NCBI GenBank assembly: GCA_963730395.1 | Contig: CAVSSK010000021.1 | Location: 558,001 to 622,000, forward strand | From: Bog-473 sp963730395 | GTDB lineage: Bacteria > Actinomycetota > Acidimicrobiia > Acidimicrobiales > RAAP-2 | Reading direction: 5' to 3' | DNA: 64,000 nucleotides | Shown: one piece after another, positions 51,337-59,954 of the stretch | Position numbering within the stretch: the stretch's first letter is position 1 | Layout of the letters: the number at the start of each line of letters is the position of its first letter | Program-made: the position numbers and the translations under genes | The notes under the pieces: generated by a model | The model's input: the letters and a program-made list of their open reading frames with translations, nothing else | What the model was told of the DNA's origin: nothing | Database searches by the model: none

Positions 51337-52232
51337 CCGAGGACCGGCGGGGCCGGCTGGTGCTCGTGGCCACGCCGATCGGGAACCTGGGAGATCTCTC
51401 ACCCAGGGCGCGGGAGGTGCTGGCGGCAGCGGACCTGATCTGTTGCGAGGACACCCGCCGGACCCGGGCCCTGCTGTCGGCCGTGGGCATCCCGGCCGGC
51501 GGGCCGCGCGGAGACCGCCTGATCTCGTTGCACGGCCACAACGAGCAGGCGCGGCTCGAGCGCGTCGCGGCTGCAGTGGCCGGCGGCGCAACGGTTGCCG
51601 TGGTGAGCGACGCCGGCACGCCGGGGATCTCGGACCCCGGGGCGTGGCTGGCCGCTCAGCTGGCCGCCGCCGGCCAGGCGGTGAGCACGGTGCCGGGTCC
51701 GTCGTCGGTGCTGGGTGCGCTGGTCGTGAGCGGGCTACCCACCGACCGTTTCTGCGTCGAGGGGTTCTTGCCGCGCAAGGGGCCCGAGCGGCGTCGCCGC
51801 ATCGCTGCGCTCATGGCGGATGACCGCACGAGTGTCCTCCTCGAGGCGCCCGGCCGTGTCGCGAGCACCCTGGCAGAGCTGTCCGCGGCCGATCCGGGGC
51901 GCCCGGCCGCCGTCGTGCGCGAGCTGACCAAGCTGCACGAGGAGGTCTGGCGGGGCCCGCTGGGCGACGCAGCGCAGGAGTTCGCGGAGCGCCAGCTGCG
52001 GGGCGAGGTGGCGCTGGTCGTGGGGGGCGCGCCGCCGTCGGAGCCGCCGGGCGAGGCCGAGGTCGAGACGGCCGTGCGAGCCGAGCTCGGCAACGACCCC
52101 TCGGCGGGACCGCGCCAGGTGGCCGAGCGGGTGGCGGCGACGCTCGGCGTGCCGCGGCGGCGCGCGTACGAGGCGGCGCTGCGCGTGCGGGCGGCCATCG
52201 ACGGAGGGGCGGGCACGTCGGGCCACAGCTGA
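51333..52232 (+). CDS. rsmI: 16S rRNA (cytidine1402-2'-O)-methyltransferase
   Basis: 299 residues. VLVATPIGNLGDLSPRAREVL, CEDTRRTRALL, VSDAGTPGISDPG, VPGPSSVLGALVVSGLP and FLPRKGPERRRRI are the conserved RsmI/tetrapyrrole-methylase blocks. The C-terminal HTH-like RsmI domain (VAERVAATLGVPRRRAYEAAL) is complete. Methylates the 2'-O of C1402 in the decoding centre. Begins the rsmI-metG-tatD-rsmA-ispE cluster conserved in actinobacteria. Confidence 0.95.
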   Translation: MTEDRRGRLVLVATPIGNLGDLSPRAREVLAAADLICCEDTRRTRALLSAVGIPAGGPRGDRLISLHGHNEQARLERVAAAVAGGATVAVVSDAGTPGISDPGAWLAAQLAAAGQAVSTVPGPSSVLGALVVSGLPTDRFCVEGFLPRKGPERRRRIAALMADDRTSVLLEAPGRVASTLAELSAADPGRPAAVVRELTKLHEEVWRGPLGDAAQEFAERQLRGEVALVVGGAPPSEPPGEAEVETAVRAELGNDPSAGPRQVAERVAATLGVPRRRAYEAALRVRAAIDGGAGTSGHS

Positions 52233-52241
52233 GCGCGCCGG

Positions 52242-52247
52242 TACGCT
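52242..52247 (+). promoter_or_regulatory. Leaderless -10 element (TACGCT) for metG
   Basis: TACGCT ends 7 nt before the GTG at 52255, and CCGGTACGCTACCGG around it forms a small inverted repeat (CCGGTA/TACCGG), which may be incidental. Confidence 0.5.
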
Positions 52248-52254
52248 ACCGGCG

Positions 52255-53808
52255 GTGCCCCCCTACTACCTGACCACGCCGATCTACTACGTCAACGACG
52301 CGCCGCACGTGGGGACGGCGTACACGACGGTCAACGCCGACGCCCTGGCGCGCTGGCACCGGTTGCTGGGGGACGACGTCTGGTTCATGACCGGCACAGA
52401 CGAGCACGGCGCCAAGATCGTGGAGGCGGCCGAGAGCAACGGGATGACCCCCAAGGAATGGACGGACAGCACCTCGGCCCGCTTCCAGGAGGCCTGGCGA
52501 CGGCTCGACATCTCCAACGACGACTTCATCCGCACGACCGAGCCGCGGCATTATGCCGTCGTACAGCAGTTCCTCCAGCGCATCTACGACAACGGGTACA
52601 TCGAGCTGGCGCCCTACTCGGGCCTCTACTGCATCTCGTGCGAGGATTACTACACCGAGGACCAGCTGGTGGACGGCAACTGTCCGGTGCACGGTCGACC
52701 GGTGGTCGAGATGCAGGAGGACAACTACTTCTTCAAGCTGAGCGCGTTCGAGCAACGCCTCCTCGACTACTACGACGCCCATCCCGACTTCGTGCGGCCA
52801 GCATCCAAGCGCAACGAGGCGCTGGGCTTCATCCGGAGCGGCCTGCGTGACGTCTCCATCACGCGCACGTCGTTCACGTGGGGCGTGCCGGTGCCCTGGG
52901 ACAGCGGGCACGTCTTCTACGTCTGGTACGACGCGCTCATCAACTACCTGACCGTCGCCGGGTACGGGAGCGACCCGCACGCCTTCGCTGCGCGCTGGGG
53001 AGCGGCGCATCACCTCTTGGCCAAGGACATCCTCAAGTTCCACTGCGTCTGGTGGCCCGCCATGTGCATGGCGGCGGACATCAGCCCTCCCCAGGAGATC
53101 TTCGTACACGGCTACCTGCTGATGGGGGGGCAGAAACTGGGGAAGACGATGATCGCCGCCGGCCGGACGGGTGATGGCGACGATGCGGCGCCGCTCAAGA
53201 TCACCGACGTGTCGCCGCTGGCACTGGCCGACGACTTCGGGGTCGACCCGCTGCGCTACCACCTCCTGCGAGAGGTGCCGCTGGGCGCAGACGGCGACTT
53301 CTCCTACGAGGGCATCGTGGCGCGCTACAACGCCGATCTGGCCAACAACCTCGGCAACCTGGTGTCGCGGGTCACGACGGTGGTTCACTCAAAGTGCGAG
53401 GGGGTGGGGCCCGCCTGCGATCCGCACAGTGCGCTGGCTCCCGTGGCGGCGGCGGTGCTCGACACGGCGACGGCGGCCTGGGCCCGCTGGGCGCCACACG
53501 AGGCGCTGGAGGAGACCTGGCGGCTCATCGGGTCGGCAAACGCCGAGCTCGAAACGGCCGAGCCCTGGAAGATGGACCCGGGACCCGCCGTCGACGCCGT
53601 CCTGGGCAACGCGCTGGAGGTGCTGAGGATCGTGGCCGTGCTGGTCGCCCCGGCCATGCCGTCGACGGCGGCGGAGGTGTGGCGCAGGATCGGGCTCGAG
53701 GGCGACCCGTCGTCCGCCCGCCTGCCCGACGCCGCCATCTGGGGCGGCTACCGCGGCACCACCACCGTCGTGAAGGGCGACCCCCTGTTCCCGCGGCGCA
53801 AGGGCTGA
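52255..53808 (+). CDS. metG: Methionyl-tRNA synthetase
   Basis: 517 residues. Class I signatures: HVGTAY (HIGH-like) in YYVNDAPHVGTAYTTV, and KLGKTM as the KMSKS-like loop. Zinc-knuckle region CISCEDYY then GNCPVHGRPV. The WYDALINYL and FHCVWWPAMCMA blocks are typical of the short MetRS form without a C-terminal tRNA-binding extension (the protein ends at LFPRRKG). Charges tRNA-Met. TatD starts one base after its stop. Confidence 0.95.
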   Translation: MPPYYLTTPIYYVNDAPHVGTAYTTVNADALARWHRLLGDDVWFMTGTDEHGAKIVEAAESNGMTPKEWTDSTSARFQEAWRRLDISNDDFIRTTEPRHYAVVQQFLQRIYDNGYIELAPYSGLYCISCEDYYTEDQLVDGNCPVHGRPVVEMQEDNYFFKLSAFEQRLLDYYDAHPDFVRPASKRNEALGFIRSGLRDVSITRTSFTWGVPVPWDSGHVFYVWYDALINYLTVAGYGSDPHAFAARWGAAHHLLAKDILKFHCVWWPAMCMAADISPPQEIFVHGYLLMGGQKLGKTMIAAGRTGDGDDAAPLKITDVSPLALADDFGVDPLRYHLLREVPLGADGDFSYEGIVARYNADLANNLGNLVSRVTTVVHSKCEGVGPACDPHSALAPVAAAVLDTATAAWARWAPHEALEETWRLIGSANAELETAEPWKMDPGPAVDAVLGNALEVLRIVAVLVAPAMPSTAAEVWRRIGLEGDPSSARLPDAAIWGGYRGTTTVVKGDPLFPRRKG

Positions 53809-53809
53809 G

Positions 53810-54623
53810 ATGGCCGGCTGGTTCGACTCCCACTGCCACGTACAGGACGAATACCTCGGTGACGAGTCCGGGGGACCCGATCTCGAGCCCCTGATGGCCC
53901 GGGCGCGCGAGGCCGGCATCGACGGTCTGGTGTGCATCGGGACCGGGGTGGCCACCTCGCGACAGGCGGTGGACGTGGCCCGTGCGACGGCCCGCACTGG
54001 GTCGTCGCCCCGGGCGTGGGCCTCCATCGGGCTGCACCCCCACGAGGCAAGCCAGGGGGTGGACGAGGTGGCGGCGCTGCTGGCGCGAGAGGTGAGCCAG
54101 GGTGACGGCGCGGTGGTCGCGGTGGGCGAGTGCGGACTGGACTACCACTACGAGCACTCACCGCGTGCCGACCAGCGCGCCGCGTTCGCGTCGCAGATCG
54201 GTCTGGCCCACGCGCACGACCTCGCACTGGTCATTCACGCGCGCGACGCCTGGCCCGACCTGTTCGACGTGCTCGATGCCGAGGGCGTTCCCGAACGCAC
54301 GGTGCTGCACTGCTTCACCGGCGGGACCGAGGAAGCCGATCGGTGCCTGCGCGCCGGCATGTACATCTCGTTCAGCGGCATCGTGACGTTCAAGAACGCG
54401 GCCGGTGTGCCGCGCCGCGGCGGCGCAGTGCCCGCTGGACCGTTTGCTCGTCGAGACAGACAGCCCGTTCCTGGCGCCGGTGCCGCATCGCGGTCGTACG
54501 AACGAACCGTCGTACCTGCCGTTCGTCGGCGAGGCCATCGCAGCCGTGAAGGGCTGCAGCGTCGGCGAGGTGAAGGAGCGCACGGCCGCGGCTGCCACCA
54601 TGGTGTTTTCCACAGGCAGCTAA
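53810..54623 (+). pseudogene. tatD: TatD family deoxyribonuclease (one frameshift)
   Basis: Metal-dependent hydrolase. Frame 1 has DSHCHVQDEYLGD (HxH), SIGLHPHEAS, AVGECGLDYHYEHS (Glu), VIHARDAWPDLFDVL and LHCFTGGTEEADRCL. Frame 2, from about 54409, has CPLDRLLVETDSPFLAPVPHRGR with the catalytic Asp and RTNEPSYLPFVGEAIA. Changing GTGCCGC to GTGCGCCGC restores a single frame reading GVRRAAAAQCPLDRLL, with the phase of two lost bases. The repaired protein is about 271 residues, normal for TatD. Likely 3'-5' DNA/RNA exonuclease. Confidence 0.87.
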
Positions 54624-54860
54624 TTCACGCGCTGTTGTGCGTAATACGAGAACCTCGTGACCAGGGTGTTTCAGGTTGATTTCAGCGGAAAACTGCCTCT
54701 GAACTGGTACTTTACCTGAATATCACGTGCCGTAGGGTTCGTGACCTGGGGAAATGACGCGCGAAATGGCTCCGCCGGTTTTCGCGTTTGCGCCGTCCGC
54801 TATTGGTTATCTAAGTTCTCGAGAAATCCCTCGCCACCCGTGTGTCGGCGCGGGTGCACT
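54624..54860. promoter_or_regulatory. Leader/promoter region of the RlpA-like gene
   Basis: About 240 bp, clearly lower in GC than its surroundings, with TGGTACTTTACCTGAATATC near 54697. This suggests one or more promoters and a long 5' leader before the secreted cell-wall protein gene. I tried to fit a c-di-AMP riboswitch and could not. Confidence 0.4.
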
Positions 54861-55505
54861 GTGTCCCCGGAGAAGGGTGGAGCCCTGCGGAACCAGAGCA
54901 CTGGGGGGAGGCGCCTGGGCGTCGCCGCAGTCCTCTGCGGCGCGTTGTTCGGTGTGCCTCTCCTTTTGCTTCACAATGGAACGGCGCACGCGTCACGCTC
55001 AGAAGCGGCCGCGCGTGCGGTGGACGGTGCGCGTGCGTCCGTCGTGGACACCGCGTCGCATCCCGACGGTGTGAAGCTGCCGTCGCACCTCGTCGTCTAC
55101 CAAGCGCCGACGACGACCACGACCGCGCCGCCGGCCACGACGACGACCGCACCCGCCCCGACGCCGACGACGACGCCGACCACGGTGCCGCCGACCACGA
55201 CGACGACGTCACCCCCGCCGCCGCCGACCACGACGACGACCGCACCGCCGCCGGTGCTGACGAACCACGAGTCGGGCGAGGCCACCTGGTACTCCGCCGC
55301 TCCCTCGGGCATGTGTGCCAGCCCGACGTTGCCCTTCGGGACGGTGCTGACGGTGGCCAACGCTGCGACGGGTGCCTCGACCGTGTGCACCGTGGACGAC
55401 CGCGAAGGCGCCGGCTACCCCCGGGTGGTCGACTTGTCGCCCGAGGGCTTCTCGCAGATCGCCGACATCAACCAGGGAGTGGTGGACGTCACAATCTCCT
55501 GGTGA
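54861..55505 (+). CDS. Secreted RlpA-like double-psi beta-barrel protein with PT-rich linker
   Basis: About 214 residues from the GTG at 54861; the exact start is uncertain. Signal or anchor LGVAAVLCGALFGVPLLLL. A Pro/Thr repeat linker (about residues 78-130, many TTTT and PPPPP runs) leads to a C-terminal barrel with SGEATWYSAAPSGMCASPTLPFGTVLTV and VDDREGAGYPRVVDLSPEGF. That is the RlpA/expansin-like domain, with the conserved GxATWY and VVDLS. It is likely an exported peptidoglycan-binding or lytic protein. The gene overlaps rsmA by GTGA. Confidence 0.82.
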   Translation: MSPEKGGALRNQSTGGRRLGVAAVLCGALFGVPLLLLHNGTAHASRSEAAARAVDGARASVVDTASHPDGVKLPSHLVVYQAPTTTTTAPPATTTTAPAPTPTTTPTTVPPTTTTTSPPPPPTTTTTAPPPVLTNHESGEATWYSAAPSGMCASPTLPFGTVLTVANAATGASTVCTVDDREGAGYPRVVDLSPEGFSQIADINQGVVDVTISW

Positions 55506-56323
55506 CCCACTCCGGCGCCGACATCGCACAGCTGCTGTCGGGGCACGGGCTCCGTCCCAGCAAAGCCCTCGGGCAGAACTTCGTCGCTGATCCCAACACG
55601 GTCCGGCGCATCGCCCGCATCTCCGGCGTCAGCTCCGGCTCCAGGGTCTTGGAGATCGGCGCCGGCCTCGGATCGCTGACGCTTGCCCTGGCCGAGACCG
55701 GGGCGAGCGTGGTGGCCGTGGAGACCGATCGCCATCTCACCCCGGTGCTCCGCTCCGTCGTCGAGCCGGTCGGCGTCGAGGTGGTCGAGGGGGATGCCAT
55801 GACGATCGACCTCGCCGACCTGCTGGCCGAACGGGCCGCCGGGCCATGGAGCCTGGTGGCCAACCTGCCCTACAACGTGGCCACCCCGCTCGTGCTGCGG
55901 ACCCTCGTCGAGGTGCCCGCGGTGACCCAGCTCCTGGTGATGGTCCAGCGGGAGGTGGGCGAACGGATGGCGGCACGGGCGGGTGAGGACGCGTACGGGG
56001 CGGTCTCGGTCCGGATCGCCTACTTCGCCCGGGCAGAGGTGGTGGGGCGCGTGCCGGCATCCGTGTTCATCCCGCGTCCCCGGGTCGAGTCGGTGCTGGT
56101 GCGCCTGGAGCGGCTCCCCGCGCCCGCCGTCGACCCCCTCGTGGTCGGCTACGAACGGCTGGACGCGGTGGTGCGTGCGGGCTTCGGCCAGCGTCGCAAG
56201 ATGCTCCGCCGCTCGCTGGCCGGCGTGGTGGAGCCCGGGGCGTTCGAGCGGGCCGGCGTCCGGCCCGACGCCCGGGCCGAGGAGCTCGACATCTCCCAAT
56301 GGGGGAGGCTGGCGGCGCTGTGA
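55502..56323 (+). CDS. rsmA: 16S rRNA (adenine1518/1519-N6)-dimethyltransferase (KsgA)
   Basis: 273 residues. KALGQNFVADPNTVRRIAR, SAM motif VLEIGAGLGSLTLALAE, NLPYNVATPLVLRTL (motif IV) and the C-terminal VRAGFGQRRKMLRRSL are all conserved. Dimethylates two adjacent adenines of helix 45 in 16S rRNA. The GTG overlaps the RlpA stop, and its stop overlaps the ispE start, so the genes are strongly coupled. Confidence 0.95.
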   Translation: MTHSGADIAQLLSGHGLRPSKALGQNFVADPNTVRRIARISGVSSGSRVLEIGAGLGSLTLALAETGASVVAVETDRHLTPVLRSVVEPVGVEVVEGDAMTIDLADLLAERAAGPWSLVANLPYNVATPLVLRTLVEVPAVTQLLVMVQREVGERMAARAGEDAYGAVSVRIAYFARAEVVGRVPASVFIPRPRVESVLVRLERLPAPAVDPLVVGYERLDAVVRAGFGQRRKMLRRSLAGVVEPGAFERAGVRPDARAEELDISQWGRLAAL

Positions 56324-57102
56324 CCGCTGCCGCTCCCGTGACCTTGCTGGCCCCGGCCAAGCTGACCGTCTCCCTCCGGGTGACCGCGGTCCGCGCCGAC
56401 GGCTACCACGAGCTCGACGCCGAGATGGTGACCCTCAGCCTGGCCGACGAGCTCGTGTTCAGCGCTGCAGGGTCCGGTGTGGTGGTGGAGGCAGGGCCGG
56501 GGACGCGGGCAGGCCGCCTCCCCCCCGAGGACAACCTGATCGGGCGTGCCCTGTCGGCCTGTGGGCGCAGCGCCTCGGTCCGCCTCACCAAGCACATCCC
56601 GCTCGGCGGCGGACTGGGCGGCGGGTCGGCCGACGCCGCCGCCGTGCTGCGCTGGGCCGGGAGCACCGATCCGGCGCTGGCGGCGAGCATCGGCGCCGAC
56701 GTGCCCTTCTGCGTGGTCGGGGGCCGGGCCCGGGTGGGCGGGGTGGGGGAGCGGGTGACCCCGTTGCCCTTCGTGGCCCGTGACTACCTGCTGGTGCTGC
56801 CACCCTTCGGGGTCGACACCGCCGCCGTTTTCGAGGCTTGGGACGCGGGACACCGCGGCGGGGAGCCCAACGGGCTGGCCGCCGCCGCACTGGCCGTCGA
56901 GCCCCGGCTGGCGCGCTGGCGCGATGCCCTGGGTGAGCTGACGGGCGTGGAGCCGGTGCTGGCGGGCAGCGGGTCGACCTGGTTCGTCGAAGGGGGGCCG
57001 CCGGAGCCCGGAACCGCGTCGCATCCAGCGCTGCGCCTCGGCGGGGAGACGGCCCGTTTGGTGCGCGCGCGCACCGTGCCGGCGGGCTGGGAGGGCGACT
57101 GA
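56320..57102 (+). CDS. ispE: 4-diphosphocytidyl-2-C-methyl-D-erythritol kinase
   Basis: 260 residues, a little shorter than most IspE. GHMP kinase motifs: LAPAKLTVSLRVTAVRADGYHELD (Lys/His/Asp region), PLGGGLGGGSADAAAVL as the ATP loop and LAGSGSTWFVEGG near the end. Phosphorylates CDP-methylerythritol in the MEP isoprenoid pathway. GTG start overlapping rsmA by GTGA. Confidence 0.93.
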   Translation: MTAAAPVTLLAPAKLTVSLRVTAVRADGYHELDAEMVTLSLADELVFSAAGSGVVVEAGPGTRAGRLPPEDNLIGRALSACGRSASVRLTKHIPLGGGLGGGSADAAAVLRWAGSTDPALAASIGADVPFCVVGGRARVGGVGERVTPLPFVARDYLLVLPPFGVDTAAVFEAWDAGHRGGEPNGLAAAALAVEPRLARWRDALGELTGVEPVLAGSGSTWFVEGGPPEPGTASHPALRLGGETARLVRARTVPAGWEGD

Positions 57103-57128
57103 GGGAGCGGGAGCGGTCGGGAGGGGAG

Positions 57129-57227
57129 CTACTTGCCGGCCCGGCGCTGCCAACGGGTGGCCTTCAGCATCTTCTTGTGCTTCTTCTTGCGCATCCGCTT
57201 GCGACGCTTCTTGATCAGTGATCCCAT
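57129..57227 (-). CDS. Ribosomal protein bS22 homologue (32 aa, AURKAIP1/COX24-like)
   Basis: A 32-residue basic protein beginning MGSLIKKRRKRMRKKKHKK and ending KATRWQRRAGK. This is the pattern of bS22, the small-subunit protein seen in mycobacterial ribosomes and annotated elsewhere as an AURKAIP1/COX24 domain protein. The region is not normally called because of length. TAGCCT lies 10 nt before the ATG, supporting an almost leaderless transcript. It sits alone between ispE and the VOC gene. Confidence 0.87.
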   Translation of the reverse strand: MGSLIKKRRKRMRKKKHKKMLKATRWQRRAGK

Positions 57228-57293
57228 GGCGTGCGGCAGGCTAGCGGTCCGGAGGGCCGACTGCCAGGTCGGCCCCGGCGCGAGGAGGCAGGG

Positions 57294-57662
57294 ATGGGCT
57301 TCGAAATCGTGCGGCTCGACCACGTGCAACTGGCCATGCCCCCCGGTCGCGAAGGCGAGGCCGAGGCCTTCTATTCGGGCCTTCTCGGGCTCGAGCGGGT
57401 GCCCAAGCCCGCTCCCCTCGCCGCCCGGGGCGGCTGTTGGTTCTGCCGGGGGGACGTGGCGGTGCACCTCGGCGTCGAGGAGGACTTCCGCCCGGCCCGC
57501 AAGGCCCATCCGGCGCTCGTCGTCTGGGACCTGGGCGCCCTGGAGGCCGCCCTGAGGGCCGCCGGGGTGGAGATCCGGGCGAATCCCGATGTCGAGCCCG
57601 GGCGGGGCGCCTACGTCGACGATCCCTTCGGCAACCGGATCGAGCTGATCGCTGCAGACTGA
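57294..57662 (+). CDS. VOC (glyoxalase/bleomycin-resistance) family protein
   Basis: 122 residues. VRLDHVQLAMPPGREGEAEAFYSGLLGLERV (His) and a second half with DVAVHLGVEEDF and VDDPFGNRIELIA (Glu). Compared with glyoxalase I it is a single VOC unit that dimerises. The ATG at 57294 has GGAGGCAGGG ahead. Substrate unknown. Confidence 0.85.
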   Translation: MGFEIVRLDHVQLAMPPGREGEAEAFYSGLLGLERVPKPAPLAARGGCWFCRGDVAVHLGVEEDFRPARKAHPALVVWDLGALEAALRAAGVEIRANPDVEPGRGAYVDDPFGNRIELIAAD

Positions 57663-57681
57663 GCGTCGCTGAAATGCGAGG

Positions 57682-59031
57682 TCAAACCTCGGAAGGCCGG
57701 GCAGCCTCGTCGGGGCCGGGCACCGCGGGTAGCCGCATCGACATGCGGGCCCCACCCCCCGGGTCGTTCTCGGCCTGGATGGTGCCGCCTTCCGCCTTCA
57801 CCACCTGGGCCACGATGGCGAGGCCGAGGCCCGACCCGGGTAGTCCGCGGGCGGCCGGGGATCGGTAGAAGCGGTCGAAGATGTGAGGCAGGTCGGCGTC
57901 GGCGATGCCTGGGCCGTGGTCGTGCACCACCACCGCCCCGTCCCGGCACTCGACCGACACGGTCTGGCCGGGCGGGCTCCACTTGCGCGCGTTGTCGAGG
58001 AGGTTGCCCACGGCGCGGCTGAGACGGTCGGCGTGGCCCTCGACCCAGCAGGCCTCGGATTCCAGCTCGAACCGCACTTCCTTGGCACGGCCGTGCGTGT
58101 TCTGCACCGCCACGGCGTCGCGCACGAGGAGGTCGAAGCGCAGCAGCTCCGGGGGCGCCGGTGGCTGGTCGCCCCGCGCCAACTCGGCCAGGTCGCCGAC
58201 CAGGTCGGTCAGCTCCTGCAGCTGCACGAGCACGTCGTCGACGAGCACGGAGCGATCCTCCTCGGTCAACTCGTCGACGCGGCGGATCACCTCGAGGTTG
58301 GTGCGCAGGCTGGTCAGCGGGGTGCGCAGCTCGTGCGACGCGTCGAGCACCAGCTGGCTCTGCGCCCGGCGTGACGACTCGAGCGCCTCGAGCAAGCGGT
58401 TGAACGTGCGCCGCAGGCGGCCCAGCTCGTCGGGCCCACCGGGTGACAGCCGACGCGACACGTCGGTCGTCTCGGCCAGGTCTTCGACCGTGTCGGTGAG
58501 GGAATTGAGCGGGACGAGCGCGGTGCGAGCCACGAGCCACCCGAGGACGATGGCGAGGAGGACGCCGATGAAGGCGACGACGCCGAGCAGGAGCGCGAGG
58601 GTCCGCAGCTCCGAGCTGACGTTGAGCAGGGTGGCGATCTGCAGTGCCCCCCCGTTCACGAGGATGCCCGACTGGACGGCGGTGCCGGGCGGGAGGTGCT
58701 CGACGAGCTCGCGCATCTGGTTCCCGTCCACGGTGACCGTGGTGAAGAAGTTGGGGGCGAGCCCGTTGGCCACCAGTCGAACCTGGCCGGTGACCGGGAG
58801 CCCACCTCCCGAGACGACGGCGCCATCGGTGTCGATCACCTGGCCGAGCGTCGCGGTGGTCGAGCCGATCTGCTGTCCGGCCAGGATGTTCTTCGCCGCC
58901 GTGGTGAGCGAGTTGTCGGTCGCTTGGAACAGCGTGTTGCGTGCCACCAGGAACGAGGCCAGGGAGGCCGCCAGCACGGCGACCACGACGGCCGCCGTCG
59001 TCGCCAGTACGAGCCGGGCGCGGAAGGTCAC
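57682..59031 (-). CDS. HAMP-domain sensor histidine kinase (MprB-like)
   Basis: 449 residues. TM1 at 7-29 (VLATTAAVVVAVLAASLASFLVA), an extracytoplasmic loop of about 110 residues, TM2 at 144-167, HAMP (168-220), H-box LVLDASHELRTPLTSLRTNL with His233, N-box GNLLDNARKWSPPG and G boxes DHGPGIADADLPHIF and GSGLGLAIVAQVV. The GTG overlaps the response-regulator stop by GTGA. With its partner it resembles the MprAB envelope-stress pair of mycobacteria. Confidence 0.92.
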   Translation of the reverse strand: MTFRARLVLATTAAVVVAVLAASLASFLVARNTLFQATDNSLTTAAKNILAGQQIGSTTATLGQVIDTDGAVVSGGGLPVTGQVRLVANGLAPNFFTTVTVDGNQMRELVEHLPPGTAVQSGILVNGGALQIATLLNVSSELRTLALLLGVVAFIGVLLAIVLGWLVARTALVPLNSLTDTVEDLAETTDVSRRLSPGGPDELGRLRRTFNRLLEALESSRRAQSQLVLDASHELRTPLTSLRTNLEVIRRVDELTEEDRSVLVDDVLVQLQELTDLVGDLAELARGDQPPAPPELLRFDLLVRDAVAVQNTHGRAKEVRFELESEACWVEGHADRLSRAVGNLLDNARKWSPPGQTVSVECRDGAVVVHDHGPGIADADLPHIFDRFYRSPAARGLPGSGLGLAIVAQVVKAEGGTIQAENDPGGGARMSMRLPAVPGPDEAARPSEV

Positions 59032-59699
59032 GCGTCCCGCAGCACGTAGCCCACGCCGCGGACCGTCTGGATGCAGCGTGGCTCGCCCCCCTCCTCCAGC
59101 TTGCGGCGCAGGTAACCGACGTAGACGGCCAGCGAGTTGGTCCCCGAGTCGAAATCGAAGCCCCACACTCGGTTCAACAGCACCTCGCGTGTGAGCACCT
59201 GGCGCGGGTGGCGCAGGAACATCTCGAGCAGATCGAACTCGATCCGTGTGAGCGAGAAGGTGCGCTCGCCGCGCTGGCCCTCACGGGTGGAGAGGTTCAA
59301 CGACAGGTCGCCCACGCGCAGGAGGCCGCCCTCGCCCTCGAATCGCCGCCGCAGCAAGGCGCGCAGGCGGGCGAGCAGCTCAGCCAACGCGAACGGCTTC
59401 ACCAGGTAGTCGTCGGCCCCGGCGTCGAGCCCGTGGACTCGGTCGTCGACGGCATCGCGCGCGGTCAGCATCAGGACCGGCGTGTCGTCCCCCGCGGTGC
59501 GCATGCGCCGGCAGACCGTGAGGCCGTCGACGTCGGGCAGCCCGAGGTCGAGGATCAGCGCGTCCGGTGGGCTCTGCGCCAGCGCCTCGAGCGCCTCCCC
59601 GCCGGTCGGGACGGTCACCACCTCGTAGCCCTCGAGTCGCAGGGCCCGGTCGATGGACCGGCGGACGGCGAGGTCGTCGTCCACCACGAGGATGCGCAC
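59028..59699 (-). CDS. OmpR-family response regulator (MprA-like)
   Basis: 223 residues. Receiver: VVDDDLAVRRSID, phospho-acceptor Asp51 in LILDLGLPDVDG, Lys101 in YLVKPFALAEL. The C-terminal winged helix begins about residue 126 and includes LTRIEFDLLEMFLRHPRQVLTRE and TVRGVGYVLR. GTG at 59699 is preceded by TAGCTT with 6 nt spacing. Transcribed with its kinase. Confidence 0.93.
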   Translation of the reverse strand: MRILVVDDDLAVRRSIDRALRLEGYEVVTVPTGGEALEALAQSPPDALILDLGLPDVDGLTVCRRMRTAGDDTPVLMLTARDAVDDRVHGLDAGADDYLVKPFALAELLARLRALLRRRFEGEGGLLRVGDLSLNLSTREGQRGERTFSLTRIEFDLLEMFLRHPRQVLTREVLLNRVWGFDFDSGTNSLAVYVGYLRRKLEEGGEPRCIQTVRGVGYVLRDA

Positions 59700-59705
59700 G
59701 AAGGA

Positions 59706-59711
59706 AAGCTA
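59706..59711 (-). promoter_or_regulatory. Leaderless -10 element (TAGCTT) of the MprAB-like operon
   Basis: On the minus strand TAGCTT ends 6 nt before the GTG at 59699, so the regulator is probably translated from a leaderless mRNA. Confidence 0.5.
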
Positions 59712-59787
59712 CCGCCGAGCCTCCCCCGGGCAGGGCCGGGGACGACCTGGCGGCACGCCTAACCTCTAGCGGGGCGTTTCGCCTCGG

Positions 59788-59860
59788 TCCGGGGTAGTTC
59801 AATCGGCAGAACGTCGGCCTTTGGAGCCGGATGTTGGAGGTTCGAGCCCTCCCCCCGGAG
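59788..59860 (+). tRNA. tRNA-Gln (anticodon TTG)
   Basis: 73 nt folding as a full cloverleaf. Acceptor TCCGGGG pairs with CCCCGGA at the 3' end; D-arm GTTC...GAAC; anticodon stem TCGGC/GCCGG with loop CTTTGGA, giving TTG; T-arm GGAGG-TTCGAGC-CCTCC. Discriminator G and no encoded CCA. A TAACCT hexamer at 59760 may be the promoter. Confidence 0.95.
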
Positions 59861-59954
59861 CGTCGCTCCCGGCCCTCGACGCCCTCGAACGGGAGTCCCC
59901 CACCGGCGACCGGAGCCCGAGGCCGCGGCGGGCCGCGGCCGTATCGGCCTCAGC

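Noticed and set aside
54624..54860. c-di-AMP (ydaO-type) riboswitch before the RlpA-like cell-wall gene
   Set aside because: Actinobacterial cell-wall hydrolase genes often have one, and the leader is long enough, but I could not find the conserved ydaO core or its pseudoknot partners by eye.
55110..55260. Repeated ACGACGACC/CCGCCG stretch as a CRISPR or tandem-repeat element
   Set aside because: It is the Pro/Thr linker of the RlpA-like protein; the repeats are codon-level and have no spacers.
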